Assembly: GCA_021732285.1 (NCBI GenBank)
Contig: JAKFVH010000279.1
Span: forward strand, 1 to 38,205
Length of the DNA: 38,205 bases
Reading direction: 5' to 3'
DNA from: Reyranella sp.
GTDB taxonomy: Bacteria > Pseudomonadota > Alphaproteobacteria > Reyranellales > Reyranellaceae
The notes below the pieces were generated by a model. The model did no database searches. It worked only from the letters and a program-made list of their open reading frames with translations, and was not told the DNA's origin. Every line of letters starts with the position of its first letter. The first letter of the stretch is position 1. Made by a program: the position numbers and the translations under genes. Of the stretch, positions 19,226 to 26,445 are shown one piece after another.

Positions 19226-19564
19226 ATGACCCTTTCGATGCGGCGGATCGTGCTTTTCACCAAGGACATGCCGGGAATGACGGCGTTCTACCGCGACGTG
19301 CTAGGCCTAAGAGTCAGGAAGGACGAAAAGGGCTGGAAGGAGTTCGACGCCAACGGCTGCGTCATCGCCCTGCACAACGGCACCTCCGAAATCGGCCGGC
19401 GCCCACCCAAGATCGGCTTCTGGGCCAAGGACATCGCCGCGGCCCGGCAGGAGCTGGTCGGCCGCGGCGCCAGGATGTCCAAGCCGATGACCGGCAGCGG
19501 GTTGGTGCGATGCGAGGGCAAGGACCCCGACGGCAATCCGTTCTCGATCTCGGATCGGGTCTGA
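19226..19564 (+). CDS. Small VOC family protein (glyoxalase/bleomycin-resistance fold)
   Basis: A 112-aa single-domain protein: MRRIVLFTKDMPGMTAFYRDVLGLRV opens the VOC fold (full string split here for length: strand RRIVLFTKDM, helix FYRDVLGLRV), and FWAKDIAAARQELVGRGARM plus DPDGNPFSISD close it. DPDGNPF is the typical last metal-side strand of the fold. The usual first His ligand is replaced (RRIVLF), so a metal-dependent activity is doubtful. The start at 19226 follows GGAGGCCAAC; an upstream ATG at 19175 lacks support. It is divergent from the nucleosidase-like gene. Confidence 0.85.
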   Translation: MTLSMRRIVLFTKDMPGMTAFYRDVLGLRVRKDEKGWKEFDANGCVIALHNGTSEIGRRPPKIGFWAKDIAAARQELVGRGARMSKPMTGSGLVRCEGKDPDGNPFSISDRV

Positions 19565-19612
19565 CCGCAATGACTTTTGACATATGCCATCGGCGGACCT
19601 AAATCGGCCCCG

Positions 19613-19828
19613 ATGGGGAAAGTCCAAGTATACCTGCCCTCAGAGGAGCTCGCTGCTTTGCGTAGGGCTGCGGTTCGCTCAGGCCGCAGCGTCTCCGATC
19701 TCGTCCGCGAGGCGATCCGCAAGCAGGTACTTAGACCGCAGACCAAGGGGCCGGTTGCTCTTTGGGACGGGGAGCCGAAGCGGACTTCGGTCGACCACGA
19801 CAGCGTTCATGTCGATGGCGGGATTTAG
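19613..19828 (+). CDS. Orphan ribbon-helix-helix (CopG/VapB-like) protein
   Basis: A 71-aa protein. GKVQVYLPSEELAALRRAA gives the DNA-contacting beta strand and first helix, and SGRSVSDLVREAIRKQVL the second helix of an RHH dimer. The tail VALWDGEPKRTSVDHDSVH is the kind that wraps a PIN-domain (VapC) toxin in antitoxins of this group. Such genes are normally followed within a few bases by the toxin; here no PIN frame follows and a Bug receptor starts 35 nt downstream, so the toxin has been lost or never existed. The start at 19613 is taken from the conserved beginning; an upstream ATG at 19577 is possible. It should repress its own promoter. Confidence 0.72.
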   Translation: MGKVQVYLPSEELAALRRAAVRSGRSVSDLVREAIRKQVLRPQTKGPVALWDGEPKRTSVDHDSVHVDGGI

Positions 19829-19863
19829 GCTTGTCGTTAGTCAGAGAGTCCAGGGAGGAGTAG

Positions 19864-20853
19864 TTGTCCGTTTTTTGTCGTCGTTCAGTACTTTTTGGTA
19901 GTGTCGCGATCCTAGCCGCGCCGGCCATCGTCAAAGCCCAAAACCTCGCGCAGGCGGGCGACTGGCCCAAGGGACCGATCAAGATCATCGTCCCCTTCCC
20001 GCCCGGCGGCTCGACCGATCCGGTGGCGCGCATCCTCCAGGCCAAGCTGGTCGACCAGACCGGCTGGCAGGTGATCGTCGACAACAAGCCGGGCGGCGCC
20101 AGCGTGGTCGGCGCGTCGGTCGCGGCCAAGTCGCCGCCCGACGGCCAGACCTGGATGGTGACCTTCGACAGCCACATCCTCAATCCGGCGTTCGCGCCGT
20201 CGCTCCCCTACAAAGACTCCGAGCTTTTAAACATCATGCAGATCGGCCGCACGCCGCAGACGATCGCGGCCCACCCCGACCGGCCCCACAAGACCTTCGC
20301 CGAGGTCGCGGCCGACGCCAAGGCACGGCCCGAAAAGGTGAGCTTCGGCGTGCTGGGCGGCAGCCAGGCGCTGGTGCTGGCGACGCTGATCAACAAGGAG
20401 AACAACCTCAAGATCAACCTGATCCCCTACAAGGGCGGTGGGCCCTTGGTGCAGGACCTTTTAGGCGGCGTCACCGACATCGGCATTTCGAGCCTGGCCT
20501 CGTTCAGCCCGCACATCCGCGCCAACAAGATCCGCCCGATCGCCGTCACCGGCGAGGCGCGCACGCCCGCGCTGCCCGATACGCCGACGCTGGCCGAGCA
20601 GGGCATAAAAGCCTTCCCGTCCTATTCGTGGTGGGGCGTCTATGCGCCGGCCGGCGTGCCCAAGCCGATCGTCGATCGCATGCATGCCGAGATCACCAAG
20701 GCGGTGCGCACGCCCGACGTGACGCAAAAATTCATCGAACAGTTCAACATGGAGATCCTGACCAGCTCGCCCGAGGACTTCGCCGCCTACCAGAAGAGCG
20801 AGCAGGAGCGCTGGTTCAAGGTGATCAAGGAGAATGACATCAGGGGCGACTAG
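19864..20853 (+). CDS. Tripartite tricarboxylate transporter receptor (Bug/TctC family), copy 1
   Basis: A 329-aa periplasmic binding protein that would hand a small carboxylate to a TctA/TctB membrane pair. The start is TTG at 19864, supported by GGGAGGAG 3 nt before it and by the signal peptide (SVFCRRSVLFGSVAILAAP, cut near VKA-Q). The Bug signatures are IIVPFPPGGSTDPVARI and the later NLIPYKGGGPLVQDLLGG, with the closing APAGVPKPIVDRMHAEI. No TctA or TctB gene is nearby, as is common for the large Bug families of beta- and alphaproteobacteria. It shares a 62-nt identical block with copy 2 (see 24274). Its end overlaps the next gene by 20 nt. Ligand unknown. Confidence 0.93.
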   Translation: MSVFCRRSVLFGSVAILAAPAIVKAQNLAQAGDWPKGPIKIIVPFPPGGSTDPVARILQAKLVDQTGWQVIVDNKPGGASVVGASVAAKSPPDGQTWMVTFDSHILNPAFAPSLPYKDSELLNIMQIGRTPQTIAAHPDRPHKTFAEVAADAKARPEKVSFGVLGGSQALVLATLINKENNLKINLIPYKGGGPLVQDLLGGVTDIGISSLASFSPHIRANKIRPIAVTGEARTPALPDTPTLAEQGIKAFPSYSWWGVYAPAGVPKPIVDRMHAEITKAVRTPDVTQKFIEQFNMEILTSSPEDFAAYQKSEQERWFKVIKENDIRGD

Positions 20854-21202
20854 GGTCGTCAGCGTCCACGAGTACGAGCTGAGGCCGGGCATAGAACCCG
20901 CCGATTTCGAGCGCGCCCTCGGCGACGCCGAGCGGCGCGGCCTCTTCGACCTGCCAGGGCTCAGCGAGCACCATTTCCTGCGCGGCCTGAAAGGCGCCCG
21001 GCGCGGCTGCTATGCCGCGATCTGGATCTTCGACAGCCGCGAGGCGTGGGAGAAGCTGTGGGGACCGCCCGGCGCGCCGCTTCCGCCGTCGCAGTATCCG
21101 CCGAAGTGGCAGGTCTGGGAGAACGAGATCCTGGCGCCTTTGCTCGCCCAGGACGCGGACACGATCCGTTTTACAAGTTACGAAGAAGTCGCAGCAAGCT
21201 AA
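20834..21202 (+). CDS. Small unknown protein with possible dimeric alpha/beta-barrel fold
   Basis: A 122-aa soluble protein, VVSVHEYELRPGIEPADFERAL at the start, then LSEHHFLRGLKGARRGCYAAIWIFDSREAWEKLW. The alternation of a strand with HEYEL, an amphipathic helix and a strand YAAIWIF before a helix resembles the ferredoxin-like NIPSNAP or monooxygenase-type barrels, but I do not recognise a family. Its ATG lies inside the end of the Bug receptor gene (20-nt overlap) with AAGGAG directly upstream, so it is translated from the same message. A role with the receptor's substrate is possible but unproven. Confidence 0.7.
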   Translation: MTSGATRVVSVHEYELRPGIEPADFERALGDAERRGLFDLPGLSEHHFLRGLKGARRGCYAAIWIFDSREAWEKLWGPPGAPLPPSQYPPKWQVWENEILAPLLAQDADTIRFTSYEEVAAS

Positions 21203-21217
21203 GCGCGGCCATCGGCA

Positions 21218-21231
21218 TTGATTTTGGTCAA
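21218..21231 (+). promoter_or_regulatory. FNR/FixK-like site, one mismatch
   Basis: TTGATTTTGGTCAA matches TTGAT-N4-ATCAA at 9 of 10 fixed positions. It lies 74 nt before the ATG of the Tat-exported protein. A possible -10 (CAGGCT, 21254-21259) begins 22 nt beyond the box, which fits class II activation at about -41.5. The FNR-type regulator gene is the next gene but one. Confidence 0.55.
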
Positions 21232-21304
21232 AGCCGGCCCTGGGAGGGCGGTTCAGGCTGTTTCGGCGTCTGTCTTGGACGCTACAGACAAGCGGGGACC
21301 AGCC

Positions 21305-21928
21305 ATGTCACGAGCAAGCCGTCGTACCACGCTTAAGCTTCTGGGAGGCGCCGGTCTGGCGGCCGCCCTGCCCTTGCCGCTTGCCGCGCAGGGTGAAGAC
21401 CTCGTCGTGCCGAACACCTACCAGAACTTCAAGCGCGGCACGATCCACAGCCTCCATCCGGAGCGCCGCATCTTCAACATCGTATGGGAGGACCTCGGCC
21501 GCGTGAAGATGCGTGCCGCCGACCTCGTGACGAACTATCCGTCACTCAAGGTCGGCAACATCGTCGACACCCACTGGTACGACTATCTCGACTTCATGAT
21601 CGCCCCGAAGTCGGCGCAGAACGACGCTCGGGCCAAGGCGATGCTGGCCAAGGGCGCGCGCCTGCAGGGCATTCCCGGCATGCAGGAGCCGATCCGCCTG
21701 TGGCGCATGGATGGCATGGTCACCAAGGTCGATGGCAACACCATCTATCTGATCAACGCCTCGGGCGGCAGACCTGAAGAGCCGGCGCCTGACAGCGGCG
21801 AGGTCATCCAGCTGCCGGTGGTGCAGTCGGCGGCGGGTCAGGCCGCCGTGAAGAGCGTCAAGCCGGGCGATCTCCTGATCACCGTGTGGAGCCAGCAGAC
21901 GGCGATCAAGGCCACTGTCATCCGCTAA
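21305..21928 (+). CDS. Tat-exported protein of unknown function
   Basis: A 207-aa protein with a twin-arginine leader, SRRTTLKLLGGAGLAAALPL, cut near LAAQ-G. The mature part is about 180 residues with strands such as GTIHSLHPERRIFNIVWEDLGRVKMRAADLV and GMVTKVDGNTIYLINASG, looking like two small beta-barrel units (OB- or SH3-like) around a helix-rich middle. I do not recognise a family and see no cofactor motif, although Tat export suggests folding before export. The start at 21305 is chosen over 21218 because it begins the Tat motif and leaves the FNR-like site upstream. A strong hairpin follows the stop. Confidence 0.75.
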   Translation: MSRASRRTTLKLLGGAGLAAALPLPLAAQGEDLVVPNTYQNFKRGTIHSLHPERRIFNIVWEDLGRVKMRAADLVTNYPSLKVGNIVDTHWYDYLDFMIAPKSAQNDARAKAMLAKGARLQGIPGMQEPIRLWRMDGMVTKVDGNTIYLINASGGRPEEPAPDSGEVIQLPVVQSAAGQAAVKSVKPGDLLITVWSQQTAIKATVIR

Positions 21929-21937
21929 AGCGGTTCC

Positions 21938-21972
21938 GATCGCCAAGCCGGATGCACTCCGGCCTGGCGATC
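21938..21972 (+). terminator. Hairpin after the Tat-exported protein
   Basis: GATCGCCAAGCCGG (21938-21951) pairs with CCGGCCTGGCGATC (21959-21972) with one mismatch and a 7-nt loop, starting 9 nt after the stop codon. It probably terminates this gene and, from the other side, the convergent regulator gene. There is only a short T-poor tail. Confidence 0.6.
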
Positions 21973-22047
21973 ATTGATTACGTCAATGCAGGCAGCGATC
22001 CCTGCCGGCCGCGGCACGATGCTGATCTATCGGCCGGCAGGCAGCCG

Positions 22048-22833
22048 TTAGAAGGCGACATCGGAGCTGACCGGCGCGGCTCCCACCTTGCCGACCGCGC
22101 GCAGCTTCTGGCCATCCAGGACGACGACGCCGTCGCTGCCGACGAGGCCGATCAGTCCGCGCTTCTTCAGTTTGCCCATGCTGCGGCTCACCGTCTCGAT
22201 GGTGAGGCCGAGATAGTCGCCGATCTCGCCGCGGCTCATGTGCAGCGTGAGCGGCGTTCCGCCGATGTGGCGCTCGCTGTACAGCGCATCGATCTCGCAC
22301 AGAAAGTGCGCCACGCGCTCGGTCGACTTCAGCTGGCCGAGCACCAGCATCGCCTGCCCGGTCTGCTTCAGCGCGCTCGACAGCGCCTCCGACACCGCCG
22401 CGGCGAGATCGGGATGATCAGCCGCAAAGGCGTCGAAGCCGCGACGATCGAAGGCGCAGGCCTCGACGTCGGTCAGCGCCTCGCCCTCGAAGGCGTACTT
22501 GCCGTCGTTGTCGAGGTAGCCGACGCAGTCGCCCGGCGCGCGCACGGCGACGATCTGCCGGCGGCCGTCATCGAGGGCACGCGAGACGGCGACGATGCCC
22601 TTGCGGATCTTATAGAACGACGCCATCGGATCGCCGGCGCGGAACAGCGTCTCGTGCCGCTTCCAATGGCGGATGCCACCCAGCGCCAGCAGCCGACGCA
22701 GGCGCGTGTCGTCCAACGGTTTGCAAAGGTTCAGCGACCTGCCGACGCATCGGTCGCACGGCAGAGAGGTGAGCGGCTTCAGCCCCGGAAGCGCGATGCC
22801 CCGGAGCTGACGGGGAGGCGCCGTGAAGTTCAC
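22048..22833 (-). CDS. Crp/Fnr family regulator with FNR-type Fe-S cysteines
   Basis: A 261-aa transcription factor. The N-terminal region has Cys26, Cys29 and Cys37 (LPCDRCVGRSLNLCKPL), the central sensor has Cys103 and Cys126 (VEACAFDR), the last aligning with the fourth cluster ligand of E. coli FNR. A cyclic-nucleotide-like beta roll (about 45-135), a dimer helix and a winged helix follow; the recognition helix TIETVSRSMGKLKKRG has the E-x-x-S-R triad that reads TTGAT half sites. So this is expected to be an oxygen-sensing [4Fe-4S] FNR/FnrL-type activator. The start codon is GTG. Sites matching its consensus stand at 21218 and 24189, on either side. It is not preceded by a visible site of its own. 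Confidence 0.9.
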   Translation of the reverse strand: MNFTAPPRQLRGIALPGLKPLTSLPCDRCVGRSLNLCKPLDDTRLRRLLALGGIRHWKRHETLFRAGDPMASFYKIRKGIVAVSRALDDGRRQIVAVRAPGDCVGYLDNDGKYAFEGEALTDVEACAFDRRGFDAFAADHPDLAAAVSEALSSALKQTGQAMLVLGQLKSTERVAHFLCEIDALYSERHIGGTPLTLHMSRGEIGDYLGLTIETVSRSMGKLKKRGLIGLVGSDGVVVLDGQKLRAVGKVGAAPVSSDVAF

Positions 22834-22889
22834 CCCGGAACGCTAGCACACTGTCTGCAGTTCCGCCTAACCGCGCAGCGGTCCGGCCC

Positions 22890-23324
22890 TCAGCCCCAGC
22901 TCAGGATGATGCCGACATCGCCCGGCATGCCGCCGGGATAATTGAGGGTTTCATAGCGGATATGGTAGCCGCGCGGCTGGAGCTGGCGCTGCCAGAAGTC
23001 ATAGATTTCCTTGGGGATGCCGGTCAGCGTCTTCTCCCAGCCCGCCTCGACCTGGTTGATGGCCCGGCCGTTGTCGCTGCACAGCGAATGGGGGAAGCGG
23101 AAGACCTGCACCGACATCTGGCCGTTCTCGACCGCGCGGTTGATGATGATCGAGGCCTTTTCCATGATCTCGTCGTCGCTCAGCCCCGACGGCTTGCTCA
23201 GCCGCTCGAGCAGGGCGCGCTTCTCCTCTTCTTCCGCATGCATCGCCTTCAGGGCGGCCGAAGCCTTGGCCCCTTCCGCCGCGGCGATCTTGGCCTGCAG
23301 CTCCTTGACGGTAAGCAACTTCAT
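22890..23324 (-). CDS. Unknown 144-aa protein paired with ppk2
   Basis: A soluble protein with a charged N-terminal helix likely to be a coiled coil (residues 1-45, ELQAKIAAAEGAKASAALK and on), a linker, and a C-terminal alpha/beta part (SVQVFRFPHSLCSDNGRAIN, then KEIYDFWQRQLQPRGYHIRYE and a Gly/Pro-rich end). No catalytic motif recognised. GACGGACGGAGGTCGCC before the ATG is a good ribosome site. The gap to the ppk2 stop is 15 nt, so both are one transcript. By association it may act in the same low-oxygen or polyphosphate response, but no function is shown. Confidence 0.75.
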   Translation of the reverse strand: MKLLTVKELQAKIAAAEGAKASAALKAMHAEEEEKRALLERLSKPSGLSDDEIMEKASIIINRAVENGQMSVQVFRFPHSLCSDNGRAINQVEAGWEKTLTGIPKEIYDFWQRQLQPRGYHIRYETLNYPGGMPGDVGIILSWG

Positions 23325-23339
23325 GGCGACCTCCGTCCG

Positions 23340-24137
23340 TCAGTATTGCTCGGCGACGAAGCGCCGGCCCTCGAGCGGCGCCTGGTCGTCGTACTGCCGT
23401 TTGTCCGAGCGCGACGGCAGCTTGACCTTGGCCTTGTCGATCTTCTTGTAGGGAATCTGCGCCAGGATGTGGGCGATGGCGTTGAGCCGGCCGCGCCGCT
23501 TGTTGTCGGTGCGCACAATGTACCAGGGCGCGTCGTCGGTGTCAGTTCGCTCCAGCATCATGTCGCGCGCCTTGGAGAATTCGTACCATCGCTTGAAGGA
23601 CTCGGTATCCATCGGGCTCAGCTTCCATTGCCGGATCGGATCCTCGATGCGCGCCATGAAGCGGCGCTCCTGCTCCTTCTGTCCGACTTCCAGCCAGATC
23701 TTGAGCAGCCTGATGCCGCCATCGACGATATACTTCTCGGTGATCGGGCAGAGATCGAGGAAACGCTGATGCTGCTCGGATGTGCAGAAGCCCATGACGT
23801 GCTCGACGCCGGCGCGGTTGTACCAGCTGCGATCGAAGATCACGATCTCGCCGGCTGCCGGGAAGTGCTCCATGTAGCGCTGCATGTACATCTGGGTCTT
23901 CTGCCGGTCCGTGGGCGCCGGCAGGGCGACGACGCGAAAGACGCGCGGACTCACGCGCGCGGTCATCGCCTTGATCAGGCCGCCCTTGCCGGCGGCGTCG
24001 CGGCCTTCAAAGACGATGATGATCCGCTCGCCGGTCGTCTTGACCCAGTCCTGCAGATGGCAGAGCTCGACCTGGAGCTTGTCGAGCTCCTTCTCGTATT
24101 GCTTGCGCTTCAGCTTCTCGCCGACGTCTTTGGCCAT
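23340..24137 (-). CDS. ppk2: Polyphosphate kinase 2
   Basis: A 265-aa cytoplasmic kinase that uses polyphosphate to phosphorylate nucleotides (usually GDP or ADP). Walker A GRDAAGKGG (45-53), the FDRSWYNRAG stretch (101-110, Walker B and lid start) and the lid residues RRFMARIEDP and KLSPMD are intact, and the length fits class I PPK2 (about 260-300 aa). WYIVRTDNKRRGRLN near the end is also conserved. The start at 24137 follows GGGGAGCAGGGACGGCC; the open frame to 24596 is only antisense sequence. An exact FNR-box lies 51 nt upstream, with a -10-like TAGCCT 23 nt from it, so oxygen-limited induction is likely. The 144-aa unknown follows it. Confidence 0.96.
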   Translation of the reverse strand: MAKDVGEKLKRKQYEKELDKLQVELCHLQDWVKTTGERIIIVFEGRDAAGKGGLIKAMTARVSPRVFRVVALPAPTDRQKTQMYMQRYMEHFPAAGEIVIFDRSWYNRAGVEHVMGFCTSEQHQRFLDLCPITEKYIVDGGIRLLKIWLEVGQKEQERRFMARIEDPIRQWKLSPMDTESFKRWYEFSKARDMMLERTDTDDAPWYIVRTDNKRRGRLNAIAHILAQIPYKKIDKAKVKLPSRSDKRQYDDQAPLEGRRFVAEQY

Positions 24138-24188
24138 GGCCGTCCCTGCTCCCCGGATCAGGCTAGCGAGCGGCCTTGGCGCACGGCA

Positions 24189-24202
24189 TTGATATTGATC
24201 AA
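24189..24202. promoter_or_regulatory. Exact FNR/FixK box between ppk2 and a Bug receptor
   Basis: TTGATATTGATCAA fits TTGAT-N4-ATCAA perfectly. Read toward ppk2, a TAGCCT (-10 candidate, 24160-24165) begins 23 nt from the box, which matches the -41.5 class II geometry almost exactly. Read toward the Bug receptor (ATG at 24274) no such spacing is seen, so ppk2 is the better target. Confidence 0.75.
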
Positions 24203-24273
24203 CAGGCCTCTGGCGCCGCCGCGGGCGAGGCCCTAGGCTCGCGGCAAAACGAAGACGCATCAGGGAGGCTGGA

Positions 24274-25251
24274 ATGGCCATAATGCGTCGTCGCGTCGTG
24301 CTGGCCGCCGGCATGGGCGCAGCTCTCTGGGGTCCCCGCGTCAACGCCCAGGCCGATTGGCCTAAGGGGCCGATCAAGTTCATTGTGCCCTTCCCGCCCG
24401 GCGGCGGCACCGATCCGATCGCGCGCATCATCGCCGCCAAGCTCGGCGACAACACCGGCTGGAACATCGTCGTCGAGAACAAGCCGGGTGCCGCCGGCGT
24501 GATCGGCGCCACGGCCGCGGCCAAGTCGCCGCCCGACGGCCAGACCTGGATGGTGACCTTCGACAGCCACATCCTCAGCCCCGCCTTCACGCCCAACCTG
24601 ACCTACAAGGACTCCGACCTCTTCAACGTGATGCTGGTCGGCCGAGCGCCGCTGGTCATCGCCTGCCATCCCGACCGCCCCTACAAGACCTTCGCCGAGG
24701 TCGTGGCCGACGCCCGCAAGCGGCCGGGCCAGGTCAGCATCGGCATGCTGTCGGCCAGCCAGTCGCTGCTGCTGATGACGCACGTCCGCAAGGAGAACGG
24801 CTTCGACGCCAACTTCATCTTCTACAAGGGCGGCGGGCCGACCGTGCAGGACGCCCTGGCCGGCGTCACCGACATGTGCATCACCACGCTCGTGTCGGCG
24901 GTGCCCTATTGCCGGACCAACAAGCTGCGCGCGCTGGCCACCACCGGCGAGAAGCGGCCGCCGGCGCTGCCGGATACGCCGACACTCGATGAGCAGGGCA
25001 TAAAGTCCTATCCGACCTATTCCTGGTGGGGCCTCTATGGGCCCGCCGGCATGCCGCGGCCGATCGTCGACCGCATGAATGCCGAGCTCGCCAAGGCCGT
25101 GCGCTCGCCTGACGTGATGCAGAAGTTCGTCGAACAGATCCATCTCGAAGTCCTCGCCAGCTCGCCCGAGGCGTTCGCCGCTTTCCACAGGGCCGAGCAG
25201 GAGCGCTGGTTCAAGGTCATCAAGGACAACGACATCAAGGCAACAGACTGA
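24274..25251 (+). CDS. Tripartite tricarboxylate transporter receptor (Bug/TctC family), copy 2
   Basis: A 325-aa periplasmic receptor with signal peptide (MRRRVVLAAGMGAALWGPRVNA, cut near VNA-Q) and Bug motifs FIVPFPPGGGTDPIARI and FIFYKGGGPTVQDALAGV. It is the first of two tandem paralogues, each introduced by the same leader (TCAGGGAGGCT before ATG). The block 24516-24577 is identical to 20121-20182 in copy 1, suggesting recent duplication or gene conversion. No membrane components are present in the window. The ligand is probably a carboxylate or aromatic acid by family; I cannot tell which. Confidence 0.94.
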   Translation: MAIMRRRVVLAAGMGAALWGPRVNAQADWPKGPIKFIVPFPPGGGTDPIARIIAAKLGDNTGWNIVVENKPGAAGVIGATAAAKSPPDGQTWMVTFDSHILSPAFTPNLTYKDSDLFNVMLVGRAPLVIACHPDRPYKTFAEVVADARKRPGQVSIGMLSASQSLLLMTHVRKENGFDANFIFYKGGGPTVQDALAGVTDMCITTLVSAVPYCRTNKLRALATTGEKRPPALPDTPTLDEQGIKSYPTYSWWGLYGPAGMPRPIVDRMNAELAKAVRSPDVMQKFVEQIHLEVLASSPEAFAAFHRAEQERWFKVIKDNDIKATD

Positions 25252-25291
25252 AAATGAACAAGACAAAGACGAAATTCAGGGAGGCTAAAAA

Positions 25292-26272
25292 ATGTCCGTA
25301 CTGCGTCGCCGTGCCGTCGTGGCCGGCAGTCTTGCCGCGTCTCTTGGCGTACCCGCCATCGTCAACGCCCAGGCCGACTGGCCCAAGGGGACGATCAAGT
25401 TCGTCGTGCCCTTCCCGCCCGGCGGCTCGACCGATCCGATCGCCCGCATCATCCAGGCCAAGCTCACCGAGAACACCGGCTGGAACATCGTGGTCGAGAA
25501 TAAGCCCGGCGGCAGCGGCGTGGTCGGCGCGGCGGTCGCCGCCAAGTCGCCGCCCGACGGCAACACCTGGCTGATCGTGTTCGACAACCACATCCTGAAC
25601 ACGCTGTGGGGAACGCAGAACCTGCCCTACAAGGACAGCGAGCTGATGGCGGTCACGCAGATCGGCCGCAGCGCCCAGGGGATCGCCGCCTATCCGACGC
25701 GGCCCTACAACACTTTCGCCGAGATGGTGAAGGCGGCCAAGGCCGAGCCCGGCAAGATCAGCGTCGGTGCGCTGGCGGCCAGCCTCGCCCAGATCTTCCT
25801 GGCCTTCGTGCAGAAGGAGAACGGTTTCGAGCTCAACACCATTCCCTACAAGGGCGGCGGGCCGCTCTACCAGGATGCGCTGGCCGGCGTCACCGACCTC
25901 TCGATGACCAGCCTCGCCAACATGATGCCGCACGTGTCGGCCGGGAAGCTGAAGCTGATCGGCGTCACCGGCGACAAGCGCAGCAAGCTCGCGCCCAACG
26001 TCGCCACGCTCACCGAGCAGGGAATAAAGTCCATACCCTCCTTCTCGTGGTGGGGCGTCTATGCGCCGGCCGGCACGCCCAAGCCGATCGTCGAGCGCAT
26101 GCTGGCCGAGATCGGCAAGGCGGTGCGCGCGCCCGATGTCACGCAGAAGTTCGTCGATCAGTTCGACATGGAGATCACGCTGCCGCCGCCGGATCAGTTC
26201 GCCGCCTTCGTCGCCAAGGAGCAGGAGCTCTGGGGCAAGGTGATCAAGGACAACAGCCTCAAGCCCGAGTAG
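25292..26272 (+). CDS. Tripartite tricarboxylate transporter receptor (Bug/TctC family), copy 3
   Basis: A 326-aa periplasmic receptor following copy 2 after 40 nt. Signal peptide (SVLRRRAVVAGSLAASLGVP, cut near VNA-Q), FVVPFPPGGSTDPIARI, AKSPPDGNTWL, NTIPYKGGGPLYQDALAG and YAPAGTPKPIVERM match the family. It keeps the same length and spacing as copies 1 and 2, but its middle part (sites contacting ligand, about 85-175) differs more, so the two tandem receptors probably bind different ligands. The ATG is preceded by GGGAGGCTAAAAA. A perfect hairpin 8 nt after the stop ends the unit. Confidence 0.94.
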   Translation: MSVLRRRAVVAGSLAASLGVPAIVNAQADWPKGTIKFVVPFPPGGSTDPIARIIQAKLTENTGWNIVVENKPGGSGVVGAAVAAKSPPDGNTWLIVFDNHILNTLWGTQNLPYKDSELMAVTQIGRSAQGIAAYPTRPYNTFAEMVKAAKAEPGKISVGALAASLAQIFLAFVQKENGFELNTIPYKGGGPLYQDALAGVTDLSMTSLANMMPHVSAGKLKLIGVTGDKRSKLAPNVATLTEQGIKSIPSFSWWGVYAPAGTPKPIVERMLAEIGKAVRAPDVTQKFVDQFDMEITLPPPDQFAAFVAKEQELWGKVIKDNSLKPE

Positions 26273-26280
26273 ATCCGAAG

Positions 26281-26318
26281 CCCAGCCCGTCCGCCCGCTT
26301 CCAGGCGGACGGGCTGGG
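26281..26318 (+). terminator. Perfect 15-bp hairpin after the tandem Bug genes
   Basis: CCCAGCCCGTCCGCC (26281-26295) pairs perfectly with GGCGGACGGGCTGGG (26304-26318) across an 8-nt loop, 8 nt after the stop codon. No U-run follows, which is usual in GC-rich genomes. It begins the 363-nt stretch that has no full gene. Confidence 0.7.
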
Positions 26319-26445
26319 CCTGCGGCCGCCCCCAATCGCTCATGCTACTGTCGAATTCCCGCAATTAGCGCAATTACCGCAACCGGTTTCGACGCTGTCC
26401 GATCGCCCGAGCCGCCGGCCCGCGCCGATCTTCGCGGTCGGACTG

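Noticed and set aside
21973-21987. ATTGA-N5-TCAAT, looking like a third FNR box
   Set aside because: The spacing is one base short of TTGAT-N4-ATCAA and it lies at the 3' ends of two convergent genes, just after a hairpin.
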